Shown in pieces: positions 10,692 through 21,930 of a stretch of 64,000 nucleotides of DNA. Location: positions 72,088,956-72,152,955 of the forward strand of contig CM062292.1 of the NCBI GenBank assembly GCA_031216915.1, in the 5' to 3' direction. This DNA is from Pictodentalium vernedei (lineage: Eukaryota; Mollusca; Scaphopoda; Dentaliida; Dentaliidae). The notes below the pieces were generated by a model. It was not told the DNA's origin. It worked only from the letters and a program-made list of their open reading frames with translations, and searched no databases. Each line of letters starts with the position of its first letter. The first letter of the stretch is position 1. The position numbers were made by a program, and so were the translations under genes.

Positions 10692-11006
10692 TGCGGTGGC
10701 GAAGATGGGAACTGGTATTTCAATGCTCCTAATCCAATCTCTCCCTTCCCTCCAGCCCAGGAACCCTGTACTTACCTCTCCTCCAGGTCTCTCACTCGCC
10801 ACCGCAGAAAATCTCAGAAAGACAACAGGAAAATGTTAGAAGATCTAGAAAGACTGGAAGAAAAGAACTGGGAAGAACAACTGAAAAGAACAGAAGAAAA
10901 TACCCGGCTTAGAAATGAAAGAGAGGAACTTCTACAATCGAAGCCGATCTTACCAATTATCAGCCCAACAAAACCACCAGCCAGAAAAAGAAAGAAGCAC
11001 AGTTAA
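10692..11006 (+). CDS. Unrecognised open frame with charged helical C-terminus
   Basis: After a TGA at 10689-10691 the frame stays open for 104 codons to TAA at 11004. The only internal ATG is at 10833, giving 57 residues that start MLEDLERLEEKNWEEQ and end in the basic run KPPARKRKKHS. The second half is strongly coiled-coil-like, rich in E, R, K, L, and ends with a nuclear-localisation-like stretch. I do not recognise the family. It could be a terminal exon of an unknown gene, a retroposed fragment or a transposon ORF remnant. It has no clear splice acceptor and no neighbouring gene. Confidence 0.3.
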   Translation, partial: CGGEDGNWYFNAPNPISPFPPAQEPCTYLSSRSLTRHRRKSQKDNRKMLEDLERLEEKNWEEQLKRTEENTRLRNEREELLQSKPILPIISPTKPPARKRKKHS

Positions 11007-11211
11007 CAATACCTCTTCCTTCCACAAGCCACAGCCATCGCCTTCGCTGCTGTCAAAAAAAAATTGACACCGCCATCAGGGTCGAAAGGGGTCGAACAAC
11101 CCCAAACCGTCCCTGTGCGCCGAAGCCACCATGCGTTCAAATAAGTGAATGTATGAAGATAGTATTGCTTCGGTGGCTGATAATGAACAAGCAGTTTTTT
11201 ATTTCAAGATC

Positions 11212-11618
11212 ATGGGGGCGGTGGCGTCGCGGTAACCGGTTCTCGTAAGATCACCGAAGTTAAGCAACGTCGAGCGCGGTTAGTAGTTAGATGGGTGACC
11301 ATTTCAGCGACTGATTCGCGATCCCGCGTTGTGTCCTTGGCAAGGCACTTAAGCCCCGACTGCCTGCATGAGGGCACGATGACACTGTGTACTAAGGCGT
11401 ACTGCACGTCGACGGTGCGCAAGTCTTCAGCCAATCTAACCCTGCCTGTGCCGCGTTAGAGAGTTCAGAGTTACGATGTTGGAGAGCTGACGGCTGCTCG
11501 TCGTTGCTCGGTAGTTCTCTCAGGGTACTCCGGCTTCCCCCACCCGTAAAACTGTCACCGACATGATATGACCCTGGCTGTTAATGTGTCGTTAAACCCT
11601 AATAATAAAAACAAAATC
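11212..11618 (+). mobile_element. SINE with 5S rRNA-derived head
   Basis: The head contains AGATCACCGAAGTTAAGCAA and AGATGGGTGACCATTTC; the shared body and the GGCTGTTAATGTGTCGTT tail variant follow. Short flanks TCAAGATC (11204-11211, 11619-11626) look like the target duplication. Confidence 0.87.
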
Positions 11619-11626
11619 TCAAGATC

Positions 11627-11757
11627 TTGACATAATATATCGAAATAATATCTCGAGATCTCGACATACGTATATTGAGATCTCAACATACGTATGTCGA
11701 GATCTCGACATATAAGTCGAGATCTCGATATACGTATGTCGAGATCTCGACATAATA
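11627..11757. repeat. Tandem palindromic satellite (GAGATCTC / TACGTA)
   Basis: Alternating self-complementary blocks, TCGAGATCTCGA and ACATACGTATGT, repeat about five times at a spacing of 22-25 bases. Each block is its own reverse complement, so many hairpins can form. Translated frames here are artefacts of the repeat. Confidence 0.75.
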
Positions 11758-12630
11758 ACTCTTGAAATCCACGCATTGCCCCATATATAAACACCTTCAA
11801 CAAACATTAGCTACACTGAAAAAAAAGTAAACTGATGGCCCAATTGGTTAACCATTTATTAATCCACCAGTATTCATTCTTTCTAGTGAAGCTATGGTTT
11901 GATTGTTAGTACACTAAACAGGTCACTAACGTTCATCGACCGGGGTTTAATCCAAGGAAATAGGGAAGGGGCTTTTATCAGCCTGATCAGGTCAAAAAAA
12001 ATATGATTCAATTTGCATATCTTGGCTGCACCTCACGGTTGTTGCCTTTGGACTTGGGGTATGTCACGGCCTTGACACGTGGTTGTATCTCCAGGGTCGA
12101 GGTCAGCGACTGGAAGACATTTATATTGTTATTTAGACTTTGGCCGTTGGTGAAGTTGTATGAAAGTGTTTTAAGACTCGTGGTACTTTGTCCTGTTCTA
12201 ATACACTCTTAAAGTTCGCCAATGTCTTATGTCTTGATAACAACAATACAGTTGTAAAGTATTCCAGTCTGTGATTTCAGCCTTAGAGGTGCAACACGAG
12301 GTCAAGGTCGTGGTGAATCAAGAGCTACAACCGTGATCAGATTATTATTTTAAGCCCTCTACTCACACGTTGAGTTGCTTCCAACGCGAGGCCCCGTACT
12401 TCCATTGATTTTTGTTTCATTTTCTGAATTTCAAAACGTAACAACGTTCCTAGAGGACCTTTAAGGCTTTGGGAAAGAGTGAGATAGCAACCCCATGCAT
12501 TACAAACCGCCACAGTTAGCTCTGCCTGGTGTACGGTACCTACCAATGCACTTTACATTTAATGACCCAGTTCCCCGAACCTTCAATGAGTCTGCCACGA
12601 CCCAGCACCATCTGTGTGCACCGTCGACGG
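11758..12630. other. No gene recognised
   Basis: Unique-looking sequence with only short open frames on either strand and no domain or convincing splice-flanked exon. Confidence 0.4.
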
Positions 12631-12634
12631 CTGT

Positions 12635-12872
12635 TTTACCAAACACGAAAGGGAGACGACATTGGCAAACAAAATTCTTGAATAACTAAATTTTTCCATT
12701 TGTTGCTTCAAAACATGGCTTATTGCCTCTCACTGGAACGAGCTCTACGAGCTCGTTCCAATGAGAGGTCATAAGCTATGTTTTTGAGACAAAAAATGAA
12801 AAAATATTCAAAATTGAATGGTGATGTTTGTGAATACAGCTGGTCGGTTTGGGCCGTTACGTAGGTTAAAGG
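12635..12872. mobile_element. Family A element, decayed ends
   Basis: The palindrome is well kept (CACTGGAACGAGCTCTACG and its complement, with GAGACAAAAAATGAAAA on the right). The termini are damaged (TTTTACCAAACACGAAA on the left, GTAGGTTAAAGG on the right) and neither TTAA survives intact. Confidence 0.75.
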
Positions 12873-13887
12873 ATTTTAAAAAACTTGAAATTTTCATTTC
12901 ATATCTCTTTTATCTGTATAACATTCTTGAGAACCTTTAACTTTTAGTACGTGTGTATTTTGAGACTTTTACAAGTATATTAACCAGACACCGAATGATT
13001 CGGTGATAATAATTTGTTCGTTCGACAAATCTTCCAATTCAAGCACTGTTAACCAACAATAGTACAACACTCTTGCCAAACCACGGGTGTCATTTCAAGA
13101 GACCGATACACCGCTGGGTCTTTTTAATTGAAGATATACATTTAATTGAAGATTAATGACCCAAGGCGACGATAACCTTTATATTCAATAATGCAAGCTT
13201 TTAATTTGCTTATTTTAAATGCCTACAACACTGCAACGACACAAACAATATTGTGTCTGGGTTCGTATTACGTTTCCTCTATTAAACGATCAAAAGATCT
13301 GTCTGGATACGCCGGTGATTTGTAGGGTTGCATGAGGTACCCCGAAGGTGTAGAACTGTGAAAATAGTTGAATTGTTTCCTTTAATTTCTATCACTGAAA
13401 TCCAATGTACAGGCAGTTTTTAACCCTCCCAATAAGCCTCGTCAGGTCCACCACTATTGGAATGGGGTGAATCAAGCTTTCATTTTGGGAATGTTCTGTA
13501 AATATATGATGGCTGTAGGATTAAAGTATAATAGATCTTCCGTACTGATTTGTTTTCACAGTGAATTCTGTTCGTCGACAAAGGAACCTTTTCTTTTAAC
13601 CCCCACCCCCTCCGCCCTGACAAAACCTCTCAGTAAAAATGACAAAGGTGGACAAAACCCCTCAAAACAAATTATATATGTATATATATATTGGCATCAA
13701 GTTCAGATGTGGAATGAGTATCTTGATCAAATTTAGTCGAATGTAAAAAATATGTTGACATCAAAATAAAATATTTTTGGAATGAGAGTAAGAATGAGAT
13801 TATATTATATTGTTTATGAAAGTTTGGTTACTCGGTTAAGAAACCAATGAGAGAAGACAATTAACAAAACCATCTGCACAGGATAAA
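12873..13887. other. No gene recognised
   Basis: AT-rich sequence with no recognised coding region or element. A T/A-rich microsatellite-like patch (TATATATGTATATATATA) lies at about 13671-13691. Confidence 0.4.
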
Positions 13888-14040
13888 TAGAGGATATGGA
13901 ATGAGTGTTTTTCTCATATAATAGGTATGAAACGAGTCAAAGAATTTCCGTTTTGGCGAGCCTCTGACGAGCCCAAACTGAAAGTTCGGACGAGTTTCAT
14001 AAATATTATATGAGAAAAACACTCATTTCATATTCTATTC
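13888..14040. mobile_element. Short fold-back element, family N
   Basis: Arms of about 45 bp (GGAATGAGTGTTTTTCTCAT and its complement ATGAGAAAAACACTCATTTC) face each other around a second, inner inverted repeat (TTTGGCGAGCC / GACGAGCCCAAA). No target duplication was established. Confidence 0.65.
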
Positions 14041-14091
14041 ATCATATGACACACACACGCACAAATTAGCCACTTAGTATTACTTTTTAAC

Positions 14092-14411
14092 CCATCACCT
14101 AACTTGAGTTGCAGACGGTACTTGGAAAAAACATCCTCGTATAACTAAAAATTTTCATTTTTTTGCTTCCAAAATATAGGTTATGACCCCTCATTGGAAC
14201 GAGCTCGTCGAGCTCGTCCCAATGAGGGGTCATAACCTATGTTTTGGAAGCAAAAAGTGAAAATATAAAAAAAAATGAATGGCGTTTTTCTTGTAGGTAA
14301 AAGAACGAGCTCGTCGAGCTCGTCCCAATGAGGGGTCATAACCTATGTTTTGGAAGCAAAAAGTGAAAATATAAAAAAAAATGAATGGCGTTTTTCTTGT
14401 AGGTAAAAGAG
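14092..14411. mobile_element. Family A element with a tandem duplication of its right arm
   Basis: The left end follows TTAA (14088-14091). The palindrome centre and right arm (from GAACGAGCTCGTCGAGC to AGGTAAAA) occur twice in direct repeat, 14197-14302 and 14303-14408, with a period of 106 bp and almost no differences, so the duplication is recent. The left arm is single, so the second copy has no left partner. Confidence 0.8.
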
Positions 14412-14469
14412 TAATACAATATAACCCATCCTAAATAGGACAGATAACGTAAATTCTCCCTACTGAAAT

Positions 14470-14642
14470 TATGCAAATGTGACCCAGTTGTATTTTGTTT
14501 AGCCAATCAAATTGTCCAGTTTTGAAATTGACCAATGATAGCTCCCAATAATTATGCAAATTATGGAAATGTGGCCCAGTTGTATTTTGTTCAGCCAATC
14601 AAATTGTCTAGTTTTGAAATTGACCAAAGAAATTGACGGAAG
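14470..14642. repeat. 92-bp direct repeat
   Basis: Two copies share CCCAGTTGTATTTTGTT, AGCCAATCAAATTGTC and AGTTTTGAAATTGACCAA, offset by about 92 bases. The CCAAT-like motif AGCCAATCA in each is probably coincidental. Confidence 0.6.
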
Positions 14643-14743
14643 GCGTTATTTATCACTGATTAATATGAAAACAAAATATAAAATGTTTTAAAGTGAACAA
14701 AACGGACGAGTCATATGATAAATTAATTTATGGCACTAATTAA

Positions 14744-14951
14744 CTGGCTGAGTGCAAGAAGCCACTATCAGGGCAAATGCAACATTTTCCTCGCTGTGTG
14801 TTCAGTCAAACGCAAAAAATATTTTGTTTATACACATTTGTTCTATTACAAATTAATGGAGAGTGCCCGTGGGCACTCTCCAATAATTTGTAATAAAACA
14901 AATTTTGATGAACAAATTCAGACCACCAAAATTAACCTAGGCCTCAACCAG
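14744..14951. mobile_element. TTAA-flanked miniature element, family G
   Basis: TTAA at 14740-14743 and 14952-14955; ends CTGGCTGAGTGCAAGAAGCC and GGCCTCAACCAG. The palindrome at about 14851-14889 has the arm GGAGAGTGCCC. Other copies are at 18865-19105, 31352-31591 and partly 30190-30385. The TTAA flanks suggest another piggyBac-type family. Confidence 0.75.
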
Positions 14952-15344
14952 TTAAACTTAAATTATTGCCCATTTATGTTCTGACAATCAGTTTATATTC
15001 TTATTAACTTGGATAATATGGCTATGAAAAGCTTTATCACAAAAAAAATATTTTGGACTGTGATGGTTCTTCAAACATTGAGAGTTGCTTTCTAGATTCT
15101 AGGATAAAGTTTTTGAGTCAGCAATAAAAAAAATCAAATTTAGACACAAAAGAATAAGTACAACAAAATGGGAGCTTTTGTTCATCTTTGTCATTTTCCT
15201 TGATGGATTTTGACCTGAGGGATGTTATGCAATTTTCTTTGAGGGGTTTTTGTGCATCTTTGGCATTTTACTCGTGGGATTTTACCTGGAGCGGTTTTGT
15301 CCTGGGGATTTTGTCCTACACTCATCACAGCCAACAGTATAAAC
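14952..15344. other. No gene; degenerate GGGATTTT(G/A)(T/C)CCT repeats
   Basis: Between 15180 and 15320 the motif TTTTGTCCTGGGGATTTT and close variants occur several times, like the subterminal repeats of a miniature element whose other end I cannot locate. The rest has no recognisable feature. Confidence 0.4.
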
Positions 15345-15960
15345 AGTACTGAAGAGGCATGTCAAACTACCGTCGGTACCAACATAACCGGTACCGGGAC
15401 GGGACAGAATCTGTCCCACCGCAACCGGTGCCGGTATCGGGACAAATCAACAATATTATGACACATCTCAATCAGATGGCAGAAATTCGCATTCAAACCG
15501 CGTCAGTCCCCAAGATCGCACGACACACATGGAATCGTCCAATTATTCTGCGGTAACATCAAAGTAACCATAAAGCACGAAGACCATGCTATATGATTAC
15601 GTTGATGTCACCACAGAATAATTTCTTAGAAGTAGCACATGACGACGCTTCCAGTGTCTTTGATGCGATGTATGAAAAGTCAAAATGGTTGGCCTTATCG
15701 AGTTGTGGTGCAGACAGAACATGCACCTGCAGAGTGTTTTGATATGTTCACTCACAAATAAGTTAAAAGTATGTCGTGAAGTGTCATGCACGATTATCAG
15801 CCTGTTTACCCTCGTTCAATTAGGAATTTCTCCATAAAATAATTTTGTCCCGGTACCGGCTGGACAAAAGCTTCGGTACCAGTACCAGTACCGGTTGGAG
15901 CATGAGGGAACCGGCGGTACCGATACAGGTACCGGTTGACATGCCTGGTACTGAAGCACT
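15345..15960. mobile_element. Inverted-repeat element, family O (GGTACCGG-rich)
   Basis: The left end (CAGTACTGAAGAGGCATGTC) and the right end (GACATGCCTGGTACTGAAGC) are inverted, and both arms contain runs of GGTACCGG-like motifs. Near the centre, TTCTGCGGTAACATCAA at about 15546 pairs with TTGATGTCACCACAGAA at about 15603. No target duplication was established and no transposase is seen. Confidence 0.6.
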
Positions 15961-16233
15961 GCCTCACTTCCTGGGATTTCCAAGCGGATGTCAAATGGAA
16001 TAAAAACCAAATGAACCGGAACTTGAATATATGGCTTAGGGGTACGGAAAAAACCTTATGAAGAACACCCTTAACAAAACTCGCATGAAATGAATTAAAA
16101 CAGCAAAATTAAATCCACGTGGTTCAGAAAAATATACACGACACCAGCACATGATATAGCACAAGCTCCAAAATATAAAAATAAATGTTCATTTCGATGA
16201 GATTAAGCACAGACAGAGGTACCAAAGAGGTAA
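15961..16233. other. No feature recognised
   Basis: Spacer between family O and the duplicated block that starts at 16234; nothing recognised. Confidence 0.35.
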
Positions 16234-16736
16234 CCCCTTTACTGCCACGCCGATTTTGGCCATATATGGAGGACCTCTACGTATTATGTATGCGAGGACG
16301 TTTAATAAGAAGATTTATGACATATTTGAAACGCTATCATCTAATTAATTGTTGGAAAGGGCTCCTTGAGCCCTTTCCAACAATTAATCAGATGGTAGGT
16401 AAGATCTGCGCATACCAGAACGTACAGATAAGCAAAATAAAATAGGTGGCAATAGTCGCTTTTCGGCAGCGTAAGTGTAAAAGGTCAACGCACCGAATGC
16501 TGGAATAAAACACAACTGAAAAAGCCCTATGGGGGGGGGGGGGGGGGGCTAACGGTTTAATTTTTTTATGCCCCCGTCCGTCCGTCCGTCAGCATCTTGG
16601 GTACATTGTTTGTCCAGCTATCTCCTCTCACAGTTTTCAAGCTGGGACTTTTTTATTTCACAGAATGTTTGTACATACACAACTTGCTACTTGAAATTTT
16701 GTTATTTTGACTAGGGTTTAATATATTTAATATATT
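16234..16736 (+). repeat. Large repeat block, copy 1 (starts with a piggyBac-type element)
   Basis: The first 251 bp (16234-16484) are a TTAA-class element: it starts CCCCTTTACTGCCACGCC, has the palindrome GTTGGAAAGGGCTC / GAGCCCTTTCCAAC, and ends CGGCAGCGTAAGTG then AAAAGG before TCAA. The block continues through an 18-base G tract (16531-16548), CCCCCGTCCGTCCGTCCGTC and ACTAGGGTTTAATAT. Copies 2 and 3 start at the same TIR boundary. Confidence 0.8.
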
Positions 16737-16740
16737 TTAA

Positions 16741-17149
16741 CCCCTTTACTGCCACGCCGATTTTGGCCATATATGGAGGACCTCTACGTATTATGTATGC
16801 GAGGACGTTTAATAAGAAGATTTATGACATATTTGAAACGCTATCATCTAATTAATTGTTGGAAAGGGCTCCTTGAGCCCTTTCCAACAATTAATCAGAT
16901 GGTAGGTAAGATCTGCGCATACCAGAACGTACAGATAAGCAAAATAAAATAGGTGGCAATAGTCGCTTTTCGGCAGCGTAAGTGTAAAAGGTCAACGCAC
17001 CGAATGCTGGAATAAAACACAACTGAAAAAGCCCTATGGGGGGGGGGGGGGGGGGCTAACGGTTTAATTTTTTTATGCCCCCGTCCGTCCGTCCGTCAGC
17101 ATCTTGGGTACATTGTTTGTCCAGCTATCTCCTCTCACAGTTTTCAAGC
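16741..17149 (+). repeat. Large repeat block, copy 2 (direct)
   Basis: Starts right after TTAA (16737-16740), so copies 1 and 2 are head to tail. The element part is 16741-16991, also 251 bp. The block is identical or nearly so to copy 1 up to TTTTCAAGCT near 17149, then switches to family B sequence. Confidence 0.8.
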
Positions 17150-17506
17150 TTATTCTGGGTACCTCTTTCTGTTTGAGACCTTGATTCAGGTTGAGGTTCA
17201 CAGAGGGTAAATTTAGTGATGCTACCCTGCAGTGCAGGTTAGCATCACCAAACTCACCCTCTGGGGACCTCATTTTTTTGTAAAATGTTACATGAACTGA
17301 GCTATGCTGAAATGTTATAAACCTATATTTTTTGTATGTTATGCATATAAATATTTTTTTATCAAATAAAGTGCTTATCAGTAAATAAATGTTTTCTTAA
17401 TTATCCTTAATCAACCCTTAATCAATAACAGTATGTAGTTGATCTAAGGGGAATTGGTCTTTTGGGAATTGGCCTAAAGGGAATTGGTCTGTAGAGGGAA
17501 GACACC
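17150..17506 (-). mobile_element. Family C fragment containing a family B fragment
   Basis: 17150-17276 matches the middle of family B (GGTACCTCTTTCTGTTTGAG, GATGCTACCCTGCA palindrome). 17395-17506 matches the outer part of family C in reverse (TTAATCAACCCTTAATCAAT, GGGAATTGGTC, ending AGACACC). Both are truncated. Confidence 0.65.
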
Positions 17507-17623
17507 GATTTGAACAATAATAACAATGATTTTTCAAATAGTTGCTAGATAGTACAGAAACGAACTAAATATGCTATATATTTAATAAAGCCATATTGAC
17601 CCCTTTGCATACTGATGTCAAAA

Positions 17624-18338
17624 CTAGGGTTTAATCCCAGGAACGGGAATTCCCGGTTTCGAAAGCCGGCCTGATACCCGGGAAATCTACAGCACGGAAC
17701 CGGGAATGAAGCGTGGCACTGTTTGTGTATTGAACTGAAGTTTTCTGAATTGAAACTTTGTAGGATTTCGTCAGCCCTTCCACGCCTGAAATTTTTACAG
17801 TCCTGATTCCTGACAAACAATTTTCAATAAATCACTGTAGCTCTCAACCGGTTCTGGAGGACACTTCCGCCCCTCCCCACCACCCTCCCTTTCAACAAGA
17901 TCTTCTTATCCCGCTTCAAAGTGCAAACTCGTCTTCATTTTCAGAATAACTAGTATCACTGTTCACTTCCTCCTCCAACATCAACACCCTCTTCACTGCC
18001 GTCACCAGTCTCCTCTGCTTAAAGCAGATGAGACTGGTGACGGCAGTGAAGAGGGGTGTGTTGATGCTGAGAAGGTAGAGGTGATAATGCGAGTTTTTCT
18101 GAAAATAAAGACGAGATTGAAGCGGGTTTGGGTTTTCATACTTATCTTAGGAAAAGAACTTTTCCGTTTGGAGATGGGAGATTGCCAATGAAATATGCTC
18201 GTTATCATTCAAATAAATGCGTCATGTTACCCTCGTAATTTTGCTTGATATTACCGGGAAATTTCCCGGTTCTGAAAGTAATTTCATTCCCGTTCTCGGT
18301 TCTTAGAAAACCAGGGAATATATTAAACCCTAGTCAAA
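17624..18338. mobile_element. Fold-back element, family D
   Basis: The inverted ends are ACTAGGGTTTAATCCCAGG and ATTAAACCCTAGT. Subterminal arms repeat TTCCCGGTTTCGAAAG and ACCGGGAAATTTCCCGG. The middle (17979-18066) is a strong palindrome with arms of more than 40 bp containing CACTGCCGTCACCAGTCTC. The right end coincides with the start of repeat block copy 3. Confidence 0.7.
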
Positions 18339-18495
18339 ATAACAAAATTTCAAGTAGCAAGTTGTGTATGTACAAACATTCTGTGAAATAAAAAAGTCCC
18401 AGCTTGAAAACTGTGAGAGGAGATAGCTGGACAAACAATGTACCCAAGATGCTGACGGACGGACGGACGGGGGCATAAAAAAATTAAACCGTTAG

Positions 18496-18534
<39 letters not shown>

Positions 18535-18831
18535 ATAGGGCTTTTTCAGTTGTGTTTTATTCCAGCATTCGGTGCGTTGACCTTTTACACTTACGCTGCC
18601 GAAAAGCGACTATTGCCACCTATTTTATTTTGCTTATCTGTACGTTCTGGTATGCGCAGATCTTACCTACCATCTGATTAATTGTTGGAAAGGGCTCAAG
18701 GAGCCCTTTCCAACAATTAATTAGATGATAGCGTTTCAAATATGTCATAAATCTTCTTATTAAACGTCCTCGCATACATAATACGTAGAGGTCCTCCATA
18801 TATGGCCAAAATCGGCGTGGCAGTAAAGGGG
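18330..18831 (-). repeat. Large repeat block, copy 3 (inverted)
   Basis: The reverse complement of copy 1, including the 251-bp element at 18581-18831 with TTAA at 18832-18835. The homopolymer is expanded to 39 Cs at 18496-18534, against 18 Gs in copies 1 and 2. With copy 1 it forms an inverted repeat of about 490-bp arms separated by about 1.6 kb. Confidence 0.8.
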
Positions 18832-18864
18832 TTAAAATAGCTACGACGAAATCTAATAAATTAA

Positions 18865-19105
18865 CTGGTAGAGTGCTGGAAGCCCATATTTGGGCTTTAC
18901 TCCGAAGCGCAGGTACCGTAACATAAAGGCTTCATATTCAGTGGCTATGCTTCATATTATCTTTGAAGTGATATTATTTAGTCTGTTAGAATTTGCCTTC
19001 TTACAATTAATGGGAGAGTGCCCACAGGCACTCTCCCATTAATTGTAACAAGGCAAAGATAACTGAACAAATTTTGATGGCAAAAACAATTTAGCACTTT
19101 ACCAG
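18865..19105. mobile_element. TTAA-flanked miniature element, family G
   Basis: TTAA at 18861-18864 and 19106-19109; ends CTGGTAGAGTGCTGGAAGCC and AGCACTTTACCAG. The central palindrome at about 19002-19050 is TTACAATTAATGGGAGAGTG / CACTCTCCCATTAATTGTAA with a short loop. Confidence 0.8.
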
Positions 19106-19154
19106 TTAAGGCGTTTTTTTTTCTCCCAAGTTACTTAATCATTTGGGCATTACA

Positions 19155-19575
19155 AAGTTTCGAAATTCGATGCGATTCGAAATCGTCCCAATAATTCGGT
19201 TCTAGTGGCGCTAATTCGGAAATTTTCGAATCGTCGACATGTGTTCAAAATCCTAATAAGTGTCTCATCTTGAACTCTTCTATCATCAGGTCTCCTGTAC
19301 CCGAGACCTCATGATGGCAGAGTTCAAGGAGGTTCCGCTATCTAGCCTATTTTGAGTCCGCCCTGGTATATTCCTCGTTTTGAATTGACTTGCCCGACCA
19401 GACGAATCCCCGTTGAAAACAGTTCTTGAGTGGAGACTGCCAATATTTCCGGCCGTTAGAAGGTGCGATATCAACAATGTGAAGAACCGTTAAATTCAAT
19501 TCGAAACTGGATTTATTTCGAAATTGTCTGCCTGATTCGAATCGACCCGAAATTTGAGTTTCACGGGGTCCTATT
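19155..19575. mobile_element. Fold-back element, family E (TTCGAA-rich)
   Basis: The left arm has TTCGAAATTCGATGCGATTC and the right arm ATTCGAATCGACCCGAAA. A palindrome near the middle (19268-19334) has arms TTGAACTCT and CATCAGGTCTC. A related element is at 37540-38515. Confidence 0.5.
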
Positions 19576-19899
19576 AATTTTGGAACATAAAGTGAGTGAA
19601 TGAATGTCACTTTCTGTTCGGAAAACTGATATATAAACAACCGGCCAAATATTATAAGTTTCATGCCCTCAATGTCACCAATGGTGCCCCCCCCCCCCCC
19701 CCTCCACCACACACACAACTTTTCAGATTATATATTTGCAACTAACGCACAAAAAATCTGGAATAACGTCTTCTGCCCATTTCCTTATCCGCACGCACAA
19801 TAACTCGAATACGGATCTCGCTGCTTTTTGGCAAACTGACAGACAGTCATTAGCACTCGGCCACCCATGCTTATCACGCTCATGTGCCATTGGGAGTAA
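19576..19899. other. No gene; poly-C tract
   Basis: A 16-base C tract at 19687-19702 followed by CACCACACACACA. No coding feature recognised. Confidence 0.4.
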
Positions 19900-21930
19900 C
19901 CCTGGGGGAGTTTTGAAAGTGGGTCACGCTCACATCTCAAGCATGGCATGATCTATGGACCTGGGACTGACACCAAATGAGTCACAATGGAGGTTCAATG
20001 TGGGTCAAGGTCACTGAGGTCACTCAAGAGTCATTGAGTGCACTTTTTCAGAATTGCTGCAAATCGCATTTTATGACTTCCCAATGCATTCCCATAGTTC
20101 ATACATGTATTTCTATACTCGAACAACCAAGTAGGTGTATTTAATCATTCAAAACGTGGGCGGAGCAAAACATTTCTAAAAAATGAGATGACCTATGGAC
20201 CTGTGACCAACACCATATGAGTCGAAATTCAATGGACGTTCCAACGTTCCATTTCATTTTTCTAAATTGCTGGAAATCACATGTTATAACCTCGTAATGC
20301 ATTCCCGAAGTTCATAATTTTTGTCTCCATTTAAAAAAAACGAGCGGGTGTATTACATCACTCAAGAGGTGCGCGTCGGAGATGCCAGGCGTCGAATTGT
20401 TGCTACCTTTTTCATGCACTCTCTATTACTAATCCGAAAAGTCATCGCGCTGAGCTCAAAATTCGTAAAAATTAACGCCAACGAGCATAAAAATGGACTA
20501 ATTGAGGCCCATAACTCTGTGTTGTGGCAACTTTTCGAACTCACTTGAGATATTATTGCAAAAGACCTGTATAGCAAATATTAATCAAATATCGGAACGT
20601 TTGTTCTAGTTATTGTGCTAACAGTGTGAGAACGTCCGGACGCCCAGACGCCCACCGACTGTCGCCAAATAATAGGTCTCGGATGTTAACACAACTCGAC
20701 TAAAAAGTAGGCGGAACAAAACATTTTGAAAGTGAGTCATGCTCATATCTCAACCAAGGTATGATCTATGAACTTGGGACCAACACCAAAAGGGACGAAA
20801 TTCAATGGAAGTACAAAAGAAGGGTCAAGGTCAGTAAGGTCACCCAGGGGTCATTGAGTACATTTTTCAGAAATGCTGGAAATTGCATTTTATGACCCCT
20901 AATGCATTCATGAAGTTCATATATGTATTTTTACATTCTCAAAAGTGGACGGGGGATAAACATTTTGAAAGCGGGTCAGGCTTATATCTCAAGCATGGTA
21001 TAACCTATAATAGACCAGGAACCAACAACAAATGAGTCGAAACTCAATGAAAGTACAAAGTATGGGTCCAGGTCAACGAAATCAAGCATTGGTCTTTGAG
21101 TGCATTTTTCAGAATTTCTGGAAATCGCTGTTTGTGACCCCTGGTGCATTCCCGAAGCTAACACAAGTATTTTTATACCTGAAAATAGTGGGCGGGGCCA
21201 AACATTATGAAAGTTGATTACGCTCATATTTCAAGCATGGAATGTTCCGTGAACCTAGGACCAACACCAAGTGAACAGAAACTCAAGGGAGGTTCAATAT
21301 ATGGGTCAAGGTCACTGAGGTCACCCCCCCCCCCCCGAAGTGCATTTTCAGAATATTGCTTGAAATCGCATTGTATGAAACACTGATGCATTACGGAAGC
21401 TTATGCATGAATTTTTATACATGCTGAGCTAAAAAAAAGTGTGCGGGGCCAAACATTTTGAAAGTGGGTCACTCTCATATCTCAAGCATGGGATACCCTG
21501 TGAACCTGGGACCAATACCAAGGAAATAGAAACTCAATGGAGATTCCAAATATGGATCAAGGTCACTGAGGTTACCCAGGGTAATTGAGCACATTTTTTA
21601 GAATTGCCTGAAATCACATTGTATGACCCCTAAAGCATTCCCGAAGTTCCTACATGTACTTTTGCACTCTAAAAAGTGGACTGGTTAAACATGTTGAAAG
21701 TGGGTCAGGATCATATATCAAGCATGTATGGCCCACGGACCTGGAACCAATACCAAGTTAACAGAAACTCTATGGAAGTTCAAAATATGTCAAGGTCACT
21801 GTGGTGACCCCTGGGTCAGAGTGCATTTTCTCATATTTGCTGGAAGTAGCATTTGATAAATCCCTAATGGATTTCTGAAGTTCACACGGGTATTTTCACC
21901 ATTCATAAGAGTGGGCAGAGCCAAAATGTC
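19900..21930. repeat. Degenerate tandem array, unit about 240 bp
   Basis: At least seven diverged units share, in order: GGGCGGGGCCAAACATT, TTTTGAAAGTGGGTCA, CTCATATCTCAAGCATGG, GAACCTGGGACCAACACCAA, GGTCAAGGTCACTGAGGTCA and ATTGCTGGAAATCGCATT. Unit starts near 20706, 20944, 21187, 21438, 21676 and 21908 are 232-251 bases apart. An unrelated stretch (about 20321-20700) interrupts the array. No protein frame persists through the units. Confidence 0.75.
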
